This document shows, in pieces, positions 24,164 through 35,697 of a DNA stretch of 64,000 nt. The DNA is from Lantana camara. Lineage: Eukaryota > Streptophyta > Magnoliopsida > Lamiales > Verbenaceae. Numbering within the stretch: the stretch's first letter is position 1; every line of letters begins with the position of its first letter. The position numbers and the translations under genes were made by a program. The stretch lies in the NCBI GenBank assembly GCA_037501455.1, contig CM074858.1:75242501-75306500 (forward strand). The letters are read 5' to 3'. The notes below the pieces were generated by a model, which was not told where the DNA came from, did no database searches, and worked only from the letters and a program-made list of their open reading frames with translations.

Positions 24164-25235
24164 CCCAATCTCCTTTCTCTCTCTCTCTCTTCTCTCTCTG
24201 TCCTCTCCCACTCTCTCTCCCGCGGTCTCTATGTGCGGCTTCGGTTACGAGCCCATAACTCGATCGTTTCTCGACGGAATTCAACAAACGAATAGTCCAT
24301 TTCGATTATCTCGGTGAGACGTACGCAAGAGTACTAATTTCACAACGTAAAGACCAACGGTGACAGAGTTTTCGCCAGATTTCAGAAGCAGCGGCGGAGG
24401 TGTCGGACCACCGCCACTTCGCCGGCCTTTCGCGGCGGTTTTCGGCCCTCCTCTTGAGGCTCGTGCCTCAGACCCATAAAGATGACATCCCGGTGCTTCG
24501 TTTGACGTCGACGGTGCAGCCATCGGAGCCACGATGGCGCCGGACGCGCCTCCTGAAGCCCGCGGTGGCGGCACGAGTTCCTGTAGCGGCGTGATTCCAA
24601 GGTTTTTCGACCTCCTGAGTCCATTTACGGCATCCATTTCACCAGATTTTGGCCGTAGATGGTGGTTCCGATGACGTGGGCGGCAGCAGAATATTCGGCG
24701 GCCAACGAGGGCCTTTTCCGGCCATCTTTTGGCCTCGGGCTCTTCACGAAAGTTTTTCGGAACGGCGAGAACTAGTAGCCTGTGATCACGCGACTCCAGA
24801 TTCGGTGGTTTGGCGGCGGATCGCGGCTACGCAGCGGCGGTGCAATGGCGGGACTAGCTCCGGGGATTTTCTCCGGCAACCACCTTAGGGCTTTCGAAGA
24901 GCTCATCACGGGTAAGACAACGCTTCTTTCGGATCGCATTTTGGTTCACCGGTTTGGAAGTAATTTGAGTTTGAAGATTTTATGGTTTTCGTGTTCTTAG
25001 ATCTGAAATTGGAGGAGATTGACTTGGAATTTCCAGAAATTGATCGAGGATTCGGAATGGGCACGAAGACTTCATTCAGGACTGGTTTTTTGGGATTTTT
25101 CCTTCGACCTTCGGCAGCGGCCGGGCTGCGGTCGGGCTAAATTCCGGCAACTACGGTGTGGTGGCCTTCTGGCGGCGTCTGGTCAGAATGTCGGTCTCGA
25201 CACGGTGAGTACAACACCGCTTTTCGTTCGTTAAT
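24164..25235 (+). repeat. GC-rich block of LTR-A related to E5 LTRs
   Basis: A CCGG/CGGCG-rich stretch (strongest 24361-25210) in an otherwise AT-rich LTR. It resembles, in sense orientation, the GC-rich part of both E5 LTRs (54400-53540 and 59560-58600), for example CCGCCACTTCGCCG followed by TTTCGCGGCGG-like sequence. Several short ORFs cross it, but none looks like a known protein. Confidence 0.6.
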
Positions 25236-26701
25236 TGGACACTTGGTCTATTTATTAGGAATTATTTTGCGTAATTGTGGTTATTTGAATTAATTGTGAT
25301 ATGCATGAATGTTTCGATTTACAATTTGAATCCCAATGTGATGAATTTATACTATGTGTTTAGATATGAAGGGGTGTTAGTGTAATATCTAGAAACTAAT
25401 CTTTTGTGTGACTAAATGAACTTGAATGATATTTTAGAAGAACGAACATGTTGTGATTTCTCTATATGGATTTGAGACGTTCTCAATGTTATGTTTGTTT
25501 TAAATTGTGTTTCAAATATAAAATTGAGATACATGAAAGATGCTTGAACAACTTGAGACTTGATGCATGATAGGAGTTAGAATTGTAATATCTTGATTTA
25601 CTCTTACTACTCGAAAATGGTATATTATGAATTACGATAAATTGATAATTGTCATGCTTGTAAGTAATTAATTCCTAGTTGAATAATTGTATAAACACTA
25701 TAAACGAACAATTATGCTTAGCAATGACTTAGGGGATGTAAGTGTAATATTTATAAAACTGTGGATGTGACTTGAGCTTGTGTACCAAACATGTTGTGAA
25801 GTTGTAAAGTATGATCTTAAGTGAATTAGATGCACTCTTTAATTGTATCAAACATGCCATCTACGTACAATAACTTTGTATGTTTATATGACCAAGTTGC
25901 TCTTACTTATGCACTTTATAACTCGACGTGAACTTGATGCTTAATTCTAATATTATAATTGAACCATGTGACATTGACTTCCTAAATGGATCTTGCATCT
26001 TTGGATATGGAATTGCGTGTTGGTTGCTTGTAAATATGACCTTGTTGAGCATTGATATGCCTTGAATGACCACGACACCATATAAAAGCACAACATGAAC
26101 ACTTATGCATAACCACGATCATGTTGAGCAACGTCGTGCGTCTTGTTTGATTCATATAGAGTCTAAGTCTGGGATTCTGTATGTCTTGTCACAGAGTTTG
26201 GTGGTGCCGGTGGGCCCGAGGTTTAGAGTGTTTGGCCCTTCACACTCTCAGACTCTATTTTCACAAGGTAAGGTTTAGGATTTTGTATAGTTATGCGACC
26301 TATGGCCTTTACATGCTGATTTCTACCCCTGCATGCGAGTATACCTTACAATAGTTATGTATGTGTTGAATATGATATTTTTATTATCTTATGCTTGCAC
26401 TTCTCCGTGGGCCGGCTATCCCTGCAGCGTGGGACTGTAAGTGTGTGAGTCCTGCGTGGGCGGGCTATCCCTGCAGCGTAGGAATATAAATAAAAACCAG
26501 TTTTTGAAGCATATGTAAGCTATTTTGGAAAAACAGTTGTGTTGTGATTATGTAGCGAGTTGACCATGAAATAATAGCATCTGTAAGTATGTATGTATGT
26601 GGATCCGAGGAGCTATGGGTAAGGAGCCCCCGGGACGGTTAGGGCCGTCGGGGATATACCTGTGCGTAGTTCCATTTGAGATATCTTCACGCGACCCGTG
26701 C
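25236..26701 (+). repeat. LTR-A middle part, AT-rich, no gene
   Basis: Continuation of LTR-A. It shows no coding signal. Near 26400-26490 a GTGGGC(C/G)GGCTATCCCTGCAGCGT unit occurs twice in tandem. CGTGC at 26697-26701 is the left TSD copy of LTR-C. Confidence 0.6.
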
Positions 26702-27059
26702 TGTAACGCCCCAGCTTTTGACAATTCAGGTATGAACGAGACGTGTGGGTTTGAGAGTTGTAATTTAATTAATAATTGATCATTTAATTCATTTTCCTTG
26801 TCATGACATAATTTTATAAAATTATATTCTAAGTATTTTTATTGAAATTCATATCATATCACAATTATTGCCTAAATTGAATTTAATTGCAATGTGAATT
26901 AATTTCCGAACATGAGTTTATTCTCTTTATGTCCTTACTTGTTTATTTTCATGATTTGGTACTTAATTGCATTGGACCTAATTGATCAATTGTTATGGAA
27001 ATGGACCTAATTGCATAACTTACTAAGTGAATGGACTTAATAGCAAATTGGAGTATTCT

Positions 27060-28724
27060 TGTAACGGCCCAATTTCCAGACAGTCAGGTACGCTCGACAC
27101 GTGTGAGTTTCGAGTGTTAAGATTTATTTTATTATTTTTGTTTATTCAATTTATAAGTGTTATGCTAATTTTATAAATTATATTTCAAACGTGATTATGT
27201 TAATATATGTGAAATACGTGATCGCCGTGAAATTATTTGTCTTCTTGTAAATTATTCCATTCCATTTATAAGTATCAATATGATCGGTACGTGTAAGTAT
27301 ACGTTTATTTCATACAAGAATATGTTCATGGTTACGCCGTGCGTCATATTTGGTACCATTGTCGAGTATTGTCTCACGAATGCATGTATGTTCCCATTTC
27401 TTGTTCAGTTACTCTCCAGGGAGGAGATTGTCGAGCACGAGCACGTTCACGGATTCAAGAGTCGTGTGTCGCCTGTCAGGTGAGGTTTAATTTTTAGTTA
27501 TTTAGAACCTATATAACCTTTACATGATTTTTGGCCAAAGGTATTTATATTTATCATTTCATGAAATCACTTATCATTTCAAGCTATGTTATTGTCCATG
27601 AATCAAGCAAGTAAGTCAGGTTAGTGTTCATGAATCAAGCAAGTCATGTTCATGCAAGCAAGTAAACACGTTCTCCTGGCCAGGTCCTCCTTAGTGAGGG
27701 CGCTGGGTTGGTATTCGGGCTGGTGGTTGTCCGTCCAACCACAGGAAGAACAATGCCTTATCTTGTACGTGTGTTCTCTTGGCCAGGACCTCCTGAGTGA
27801 GGGCGTTGGGCTCGTCTTCGGGCTGCTGGTTGTCCTTCCAACCACAGGAAGAACAAAGCCCTATCGTGTACCTCTGTTCTCCTGGTCAGGTTCTCCTTAG
27901 TGAGGGCGCTGGGCTAGTCTTAGGGCTGGTGGTTGTCCATCCAACCACAGGAGGAACAAACCCTATCGTGTTACAAGCAAGCCATGTATTGATTGCATGA
28001 TTTCCATTCCATGAATGTGCTAATTGAGTACACTATCACTCGATTGCATGGTAATTGAATTGCTTGATCACCTATTAATTTTTAATCAAGCAAGCATGTT
28101 TCATGTACATTTGGAAACCGCCCGCACTCGCCGGGGCCATGTATTGATTGCATGAAAATGAACAAGTATTTAATATTGACAGTTGTATTCTTGAACTTAT
28201 ATATTTATCTTTTATAAATCTTTACCCGAGAATGTAACTTGCATGTTATCTGCGCTAATATGTATTTAAACTCCTCACTCGGTCTTCACAGACTGACGCC
28301 TCCACCTTTCAGGTTATTGCTGGTGCACGCTAGGCGGGGAGTGAGTCGAGTCCAGTCTACGTAATTGAGTCAAGCACGATGCATTTTATTTAATTGTTCA
28401 TTACTTGTGTTCGTTCAAAGGAATTATATTTAATGTTAATTGTTAGGGATTTCAGAAGATGATAATGTATTGATATGTGAAGTTAGAATATATTTTATTT
28501 GGTAAATGAGAAATGGCATGACATGATAAATGGAAATATTTGATAGTGATTAGTTTATGCTTCCGCATTATTATGTCACATGTATAAGTTACTCTCTCCT
28601 AGCTTGGTGTTATTGCATTGTCACCCGTTCGCTATAGGTTAGTTTATGTATGGATTGGCCATTTCGTAGGTGAATTGACCTATAGTGCGGGGGTGTGGCT
28701 CCTCCACCTGTAAGGGGTGCTACA
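27060..28724 (+). repeat. 5' LTR of E4 (1,665 bp)
   Basis: TGTAACGGCCC...GGGGTGCTACA. Three tandem copies of a unit of about 110 bp (27673-27965) each contain TGGTTGTCC(G/T)(T/A)CCAACCACAGG, a small hairpin. A start-site-like CTCACTCGGTC...GACTGACGCC (about 28276-28302), GCTAGGCGGGG (28329) and the terminal hairpin (28630-28689) follow. Compared with the 3' LTR it lacks 22 bp between two ATTCT copies near 28190. Confidence 0.85.
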
Positions 28725-28766
28725 TCTAAGGTGGTATTAGAGCCCGGTTGTAAAACCGAGGTTCTA
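28725..28766 (+). other. Primer-binding site and leader hairpin of E4
   Basis: TGGTATTAGAGC (28732-28743), one mismatch to the initiator tRNA-Met site. TAGAGCC (28738-28744) pairs with GGTTCTA (28760-28766), enclosing CGGTT/AACCG with a GTAA loop. Confidence 0.8.
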
Positions 28767-31448
28767 GTGTCGTGTCGTGTCAAGTCTAGGTCGTACGGCA
28801 TAGGAATTACTTGTTAATTTGAGAGTCTTGCATTTTATTTGAACTTTCTGACCTATTTGAACCTTTGAACTAACGGAATTTCTTGATAACTTGTGTCTTG
28901 CATTGATTTATTCTATTAATTGACAATTAATAGATCTTGAATTGTTGTAAAATTTATATGTTCAATGTGCTTATCTTGAAATTTAATTGAACTAGTTGTT
29001 GCCTTATGTATCCAATTCATGTTCTCTATATTGATTATATGGCATGAGCATACCTTACCCACATGCATTTATTTTCAAAGCAAGTTGTGAGTGACAGGGT
29101 GTAGAAACGATATCAAACCACGTTCAATTGCTCAACAACTTCAGTTTACTACAAGATTTCTTCTTTAACTTCAGGACGGGTAAGAAAGCGTGCCGAAAAT
29201 TCATACAAGGCTTCCAGAGTCATTATCTTCCCTGTCAAGTTAAAATTCAAGTGATGAAATCCGAAGAGGAAGAATCAAGCGTGAAAGTTACTTACAAGAT
29301 TTGAGAGGTGGAAAAAAAGAAAAAAAGAAAAGAAGAGGGAAGAAGAAAATTCCAAAGATGTTTAGGTCAGGAATTCTCGCAACAAGGAGGAGGTATTCTC
29401 GAGGAGTTGAAGAGGAAGAGGCTTCACAGATTACCAATTATGGTATGGTTTAATTGGAAGATATGGAGCAACAAATAGAAATAATAAAGAAAGACGAGGT
29501 GACAACTAGGGCGAATAGCGTGATCATCGTTGGAGACTAATTCGTGAGAAGTATTTGAATTCAAGAATTCCGATCTCGGGTTATCAAGTTACATAAGGGA
29601 TTAGTTATGGAAAAAGGTTTGGGAGCTATTAGATATCAATAACCGGGAAGGAGTTGAGTTCAAGAAAACTCAAAATCAAGCCCGGGAAAAGTATAAGTCG
29701 AGGTCGGAGAAATTTGAAGATTTAGAAGATCGTGGGTAAACGAGAAACAATCAACAATCCAAGACAAGTTATAAAACAACAATCAAGAAAAGTGACGGGA
29801 TAAAAATTTCCCCTACTACGGTGACAGGTTCTTCAATGCATTCATAAGCACGTGCATCATATCTATTAATTGTCTCTCGTTTATATATGTTGTTATAAAT
29901 TATTACTCAAGATCTTTTATTGGGGGTGTATTAAATGTGTAAAAAAAATAATAAAATAAAATAAAATTATTTATGTTATTTAAAATTTTCATGTGCACAT
30001 ATATATTCTTAAATTGATATAATTGTTCTAACGTGTTGTATTTAAAATTATTTGTAAGTGTAGTAGGTACAATAACATTTTAACTCGCATGCATTATTTA
30101 GTGTTTATTGTATATAGGCTCTCCCTATTCTATATCCCATTTGTCTTTGCAATCCATTCCTACCAACTCGAGTTTAGAGAAGAGTATCTCTTAGCCATCG
30201 GGTATTGTGTTGGTAACCGGGTTATCCGATTCTGCTAGAAGTTTAGTAATATTTTGGGATTTGCAAAAACTAGTGGTTCTTGACTTAATATGGTCTGGAG
30301 TGGTATAGTTATTGGAATGATTATTGGGAGCTGGAAATGCTGATAGGTTCAAGCAGATAAGGATTCAGTCTTCAGAAATTAGTCAGCATTTTTGAAATGC
30401 AGTGGGGCAGGAGAATGAACTCTTCTTGCTTCAGGTCATGGTGTTGATCTTGCAAATGTCAACCCTCTGGAAGTAATAGGTGGCAAGTACAATGTTGTTC
30501 GCGTTTCTACGGATAGCAGAAATCCACCACATTCACCTGAGGAATTTATGATGGCTGATGATGTCTTTTCTCGGATTGTGGGATGTCGAAAATTACAGAT
30601 ATCAGATCAGGTTGGCAATATAGTTGGAGAAATTTAAGGAGTGGTAAACAAGCTCAAGGAATTAGGAAAAAAATTTATTTTCTTAAGGGGGAGAGCCGGC
30701 CGGGAAATAAACTAATGTTGAAAATTAGGCTCAATCGGGGAATCAGGAAACTTCAAGAAAATTAATTCATCTTGGAGCTTTTATCGGAGTCGTGTGAAGG
30801 AAGTTCAATACCTCAAGTTTGTTCTCCCTCTTAGACAAAGAAAAGAGTTTACTTGGAGCATCAAGCCAGTTTTACGCGTGGGTACACAGCTGTTTCCTAA
30901 TAAAAGTTAACGATTATTTCTAGTTTCGGGTCCCGAAAGTTAGAGGGTGAATCAGCCTAAGAAAGTTCAACCGACAAATCTGATATTGAAATTGGCAGAA
31001 GAAGGCAGAGATTAATAATGATTTACGGATTATGTGGAAAACAACACTCGGGACTGAGATAGCTGTCAAGAATTGATACCTCGAGTTGTGGTGACAGAAA
31101 AGCTAAATAGTTGGGTCACGGAATGAAGATCAAGTGGTTATTGAAGTATAGGTAGGTATTGGGCAATCAAGGAGTGGTATTCGGGTTAGAAGAAATTTTA
31201 ATTATAGAATCAAGCAGTTAACGGAACACCGCAACGTGAGAATTTCAACCCCGGTGAACGGTACACTTGAACATGCATATCACGTGCATCATTTTTTTTA
31301 TTAAGAGCCGTATATGATTCTCCGTTATTTATTAAAATATTCTTATGTGAAAATTAAGTTGCCATAACTGATACATTCTATCTGCTCCATACCTGATAAC
31401 TGTGTAAATGTTTATTTAATTGTTTACTTGATGTTATTTTGTGTGCGT

Positions 31449-31550
31449 GAGAGACGGGGATTCTCTCAGGGTTACGAGGGATGGGGTTCTCTAGTTACTT
31501 GTCAAGAGATGGGGTTCTCTTGTTAGTGTTTGAGAGACGGGGCACTCTCA
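31449..31550 (+). repeat. Hairpin array of E4 (four units)
   Basis: Units at 31449-31467, 31476-31492, 31503-31522 and 31531-31550. Each is a 5-7 bp stem around a CGGGGT-type loop. Stems include GAGAGA/TCTCTC, AAGAGA/TCTCTT and TGAGAG/CTCTCA. Unit 2 (GAGGGA) pairs only with a wobble. Confidence 0.8.
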
Positions 31551-31760
31551 TTTCTACTTGCTACATGTCAATTTGTTCTAGTGGGAGGTTAGATTTTTCT
31601 TCGAGTGTTTAGGCCCGGAAAGTTGAGGGTCGTGACATCATAACGTTGAAGGACCCTTGTGAATTGAAGACCACTTTCGAACTAATCCCTGACGGGGAAT
31701 GGCCAACCCGCGTGGGATGAACACGGGAGAGTCAATTAATTTCCAGGAATTCAGGACAAT

Positions 31761-31796
31761 GAATCCGAGGACGGATTCTCTTAAGGGGGAGAGAGT
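31761..31796 (+). other. PPT and adjacent hairpin of E4
   Basis: GAATCCG and CGGATTC around AGGA (31761-31778) are followed by TTAAGGGGGAGAGAG abutting the 3' LTR at 31797. Confidence 0.8.
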
Positions 31797-33481
31797 TGTA
31801 ACGCCCCAATTTCCAGACAGTCAGGTACGCTCGACACGTGTGAGTTTCGAGCGTTAAGATTTATTTTATTATTTTTGTTTATTCAATTTATAAGTGTTAT
31901 GCTAATTTTATAAATTATATTTCAAATGTGAATATGTGAATATATGTGAAATACGTGATCTCCGTGAAATTATTTGTCTTCTTGTAAATTATTCCATTCC
32001 ATTTATAAGTATTTATATGATCGGTACGTGTAAGTATACGTTTATTTCATATAAGAATATGTTCATGGTTACGCCGTGCGTCATATTTGGTACCATTGTC
32101 GAGTATTGTCTCACGAATGCATGTATGTTCCCATTTCTTGTTCAGTTACTCTCCAGGGAGGAGATTGTCGAGCACGAACACGTTCACGCATTCAAGAGTC
32201 GTGTGTCGCCTGTCAAGTGAGGTTTAATTTTTAGTTATATAGAACCTATATAACCTTTACATGATTTTTGGCCAAAGGTATTTATATTTATCATTTCATG
32301 AAATCACTTATCATTTCAAGCTATGTTATTGTCCATGAATCAAGCAAGTAAGTTAGGTTAGTGTTCATGAATCAAGCAAGTCATGTTCATGCAAGCAAGT
32401 AAACGCGTTCTCCTGGCCAGGTCCTCCTTAGTGAGGGCGCTGGGCTGGTCTTCGGGCTGGTGGTTGTCCGTCCAACCACAGGAAGAACAATGCCTTATCT
32501 TGTACATGCATTCTCTTGGCCAGGTCCTCCTTAGTGAGGGTGCTGGGCTGGTCTTCGGGCTGGTGGTTGTCCGTCCAACCACAGGAAGAACAAAGCCCTA
32601 TCGTGTACCTGTGTTCTCCTGGTCAGGTTCTCTTTAGTGAGGGCGCTGGGCTAGTCTTAGGGCTGGTGGTTGTCCGTCCAACTACAGGAGGAACAAACCC
32701 TATCGTGTTACAAGCAACCATGCATTGATTGCATGATTTCCATTCCATGAATGTGCTAATTGAGTACACTATCGCACGATTGCACGGTAATTGAATTGCG
32801 TGATCACCTATTAGTTTATAATCAAGCAAGCATGTTTCATGTAGATTTGGAAACCGCCCGCACTCGCCGGGGCCATGTATTGATTGCATGAAAATGGAAA
32901 AGTATTTAATATTGACAGTTGTATTCTCGGGCGAAGAATACTTTATTCTTGAACTTATATATTTATCTTTTATAAATCTTTACCCGAGAATGTAAATTGC
33001 ATGTTATCTGCGCTAATATGTATTTAAACCCCTCACTCGGTCTTCACAGACTGATGCCTCCACTTTCAGGTTATTGCAGGTGCACGCTAGGCGGGGAGTG
33101 AGTCGAGTCCAGTCCACGTAATTGAGTCAAGCACGGTGCATTTTATTTAAATGTTCATTACTTGTGTTCGTTCAAAGGAATTATATTTAATGTTAATTGT
33201 TAGGGATTTTAGAAGATGATAATGTATTGATATGTGATGTTAGAATATATTTTATTTGGTAAATGAGAAATAGCATGACATGATAAATGGAAATATTTGA
33301 TAGTGATTAGTTTATGCTTCCGCATTATTATGTCACATGTATAAGTTACTCCCGCCTAGCTTATTGTTATTGCATTTTCACCCGTTCGCTATAGGTTAGT
33401 TCATGTATGGATTGGCCATTTCGTAGGTGAATTGACCTATAGTGCGGGGGTGTGGCTCCTCCACGTGTAAAGGGTGCTACA
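31797..33481 (+). repeat. 3' LTR of E4 (1,685 bp)
   Basis: TGTAACGCCCC...GGGTGCTACA, then the TSD ATTCT. It has the same tandem repeats (32406-32700), GCTAGGCGGGG (33086) with CCCGCCTAGC (33351-33360), and the terminal hairpin (33388-33446). It keeps the 22 bp missing from the 5' LTR (about 32923-32946). Confidence 0.85.
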
Positions 33482-34068
33482 ATTCTTTCCCTCTATTTAG
33501 CTGCATATCACGTACCATTTGCATTCCATTACATACAAACATTACATACATATTGTTCTTGCTTTCCTTGCTCAACAGAACCAAACCCTTGTGAAGGAGT
33601 AGTGAGATTTCAACCATTCAAGCTAGTTTTGTGGGTTTTGGGATCATAGAAGCATGATCAACATCATATCTTCATCTTGTCTCTCATTTCTTGCATTTGA
33701 GGTATTTATGGAGAATGGAGGAATTTCTTGAATATATGGCTTAGATAGGGCTTTGAAATGGCTTGGTTAAATTGTGTATTTGTTGATGGAAATATGTATG
33801 TGAACTTTGAGCTCAAGATTGATGCATATATCTTGTGAATTTTGGACTTGGAGCATGAGTGAGTATATGGGTTTGGAATGATGATTTCTTGATGATCTAA
33901 CATGGAAATGAGTGTTTATATGAATTGTTATTGATCCCTAAGTATGATAGTATGTGTATTGCATGAAATTTATGCATTTCATCTTGGTTTTAATCCTTTT
34001 GGGTTGTTGTTGTTGTTGCTTCGTTGCTTCTCTGCTTCTGTTCTGCGTTTCCTGCTGCTCTCGTATTT

Positions 34069-34297
34069 TGGGAACGGCCCTTCCCAGCCCCAGTCTAAAA
34101 CTGGAACGGCCATTCCCATGATTCTGAGTCAGCAAGGCCAGCGAGACTGGGAACGACCGTTCCCATTTTGGCCTGTGTGCCGGAAGGGCTGTTCGCAACT
34201 AAAACTTTTTTCCCTTTTAAAAACGCTGGCGCGTTTGTGAAGGGCCATGGGAACGGCCCTTCCCATTTTCAAAGGGAAGCCGGAACGGCCGTTCCCA
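34069..34297 (+). repeat. Palindrome cluster in LTR-C
   Basis: GGAACGGCCGTTCC at 34282-34295, plus several decayed units (GGGAACGGCCCTTCCC, GGAACGGCCATTCC, GGGAACGACCGTTCCC). It uses the same unit as LTR-B, while the surrounding LTR sequence is quite different. Confidence 0.8.
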
Positions 34298-35697
34298 TGC
34301 GTCTGACAGAACAAAACTTTCTGCATAAAAGTGCGATTTTAGCCCCTCGATCCGACGGCTTCTTTGACCCCAAATTGCTATTATATGATTGCATACATGT
34401 CAATACAAGATATTTTCATGGTACTTTCCATCATACTCGTCATCTCGTCGCATTTTCGTCGTTCGTCCTATTTGGAACATTTTGAGTCTTGTCTCACGGA
34501 CATTTATCTTTCCTGCACAGACTAGGTTCCTGGTGACGAGGAGCAGGCCCCGTGAGCTGTTTCCTTGGTTGTTTTTGGGTCGTTCAGGTGAGGTTTAATT
34601 CTAGATACCTAGAACCCGTATAACCCTATGTGAAGTTTTAAGCCAAAACCTTTCTCTATATATCTATAGTTTTCAAATGAGATTGGTTTTCAAATGATTT
34701 ACCGAACTATTGAAGTAATTGATTGATTGATTGATTGTTTTGGCGAGTATTATATTGCACTGTGGGCCCGAGGGTAGTGACTCGAGCCAACCGGGAAAGC
34801 ATGGGCTGACGGGTAACTCTAGAGCTACACTCACAAAATTGGGATGACCCCTGAACCCCCTAGGAGATTAGGGGAGGAAGGAGTTCCGGGCTTAGGGATT
34901 CATGTACCCTCTGCCCAGATTGATTGGATGGTGGGGCCTTGCAATCCCACCATCACCCGAGGAAGAAGGTGTTATTGAAACTACTAATTGTGCACCGTAA
35001 TAAATTGCATGATCACCTAACTATTGAATAATTGATTGATTGATTGTACACAGTCGGAGTAAGGTTGGAGATTTGACCTCACTCGCCGGGCCACAACTTA
35101 ATTGTATTGAATTGTTTAAATTGAAATTGAATTAGTTTTAAGCTCGGGCGATAGAATCTCTTATTCTATTAAATTGTATTGCTGTTTTTCCAAAATTATT
35201 ACCCGAGATTATAACTTGCATGTATGTGCGCTTATATTTATTTATACCCCTCGCTCACTCCGTGTTGGACTGACACCTCAACTTTTCAGTTGTGTTGCAG
35301 GGCGTGCTAGGCGGCAATTAGAGTCTAGATTATCTTTTATTCGGGCCTAGCACACTTCTTCTCACATTTTGTTCATGTATTGGTACTTTATGTATGGTGT
35401 ATCATGCCCTGTTACTTATTTTTGGAGATGATATTGTATTGATATATAATGTTGGTACCTATTAGTAGATATGTAAATATGGTACCTATAAGTATTGAAT
35501 GAAATATTGCTTCCGCTTTTTATTACTCTGAATTGATTGTTTGGTTTGGGGTTAGTCCCGCCTAGCTTTGTTGTCATTTTTTTTATTGTCTCCCGTTCGC
35601 TATAGCTTTGGTTCATGTATGAAATGACCATTTCATATGTGGATTAGGGCTATAGTGCGGGGGATATGGTGCCTAGCGTTCCGGGTGCTACACGTGT

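Larger units (their letters stand above)
28767..31796 (+). other. E4 internal region, no recognisable protein
   Basis: A-rich, with scattered stops in all frames. A stretch at about 29458-29500 resembles 45058-45105 in E6 (GAGATATGGA...CAAAT.GAAATAATAAAG), so the two are relatives. Conserved CGGTGA...CACGTGCATCAT modules lie at 29819-29860 and 31252-31292. A segment from 31665 to 31735 (GAACTAATCCCTGACGGGGA and GGATGAACACGGGAGAG) recurs in E6 and E7. It may descend from decayed gag or be structural RNA. Confidence 0.6.
27060..33481 (+). mobile_element. E4: complete non-autonomous (LARD-like) gypsy-type element
   Basis: 5' LTR (27060-28724), PBS, 3.07-kb internal region, PPT, 3' LTR (31797-33481). 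A perfect 5-bp TSD, ATTCT, lies at 27055-27059 and 33482-33486. No gag or pol motif is recognisable, so it matches the definition of a large retrotransposon derivative, dependent on proteins in trans. The two LTRs differ by a few percent and by a 22-bp indel near 28190/32926. Confidence 0.85.
26702..35692 (+). mobile_element. LTR-C: solo LTR (about 2.56 kb of its own sequence), split by E4
   Basis: Own sequence: 26702-27059 and 33487-35692. It starts TGTAACGCCCC and ends CGGGTGCTACA, with flanks CGTGC (26697-26701) and CGTGT (35693-35697) as a TSD with one mismatch. It carries a palindrome cluster (34069-34297), a GGTGGG...CCCACC hairpin beside CCCGAGGAAGAAGG (about 34930-34970), a start-site hairpin (about 35255-35280), GCTAGGCGG (35306) with CCCGCCTAGC (about 35557), and a terminal hairpin (35598-35660). 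Confidence 0.82.

Noticed and set aside
27646..28000. Repeated ORFs with GLVFGLVVVRPTTG-type units (also 32383-32728 and 23348-23656)
   Set aside because: The frame follows the tandem LTR repeat of about 110 bp. The frame is not kept between LTRs and the unit is a DNA hairpin repeat.
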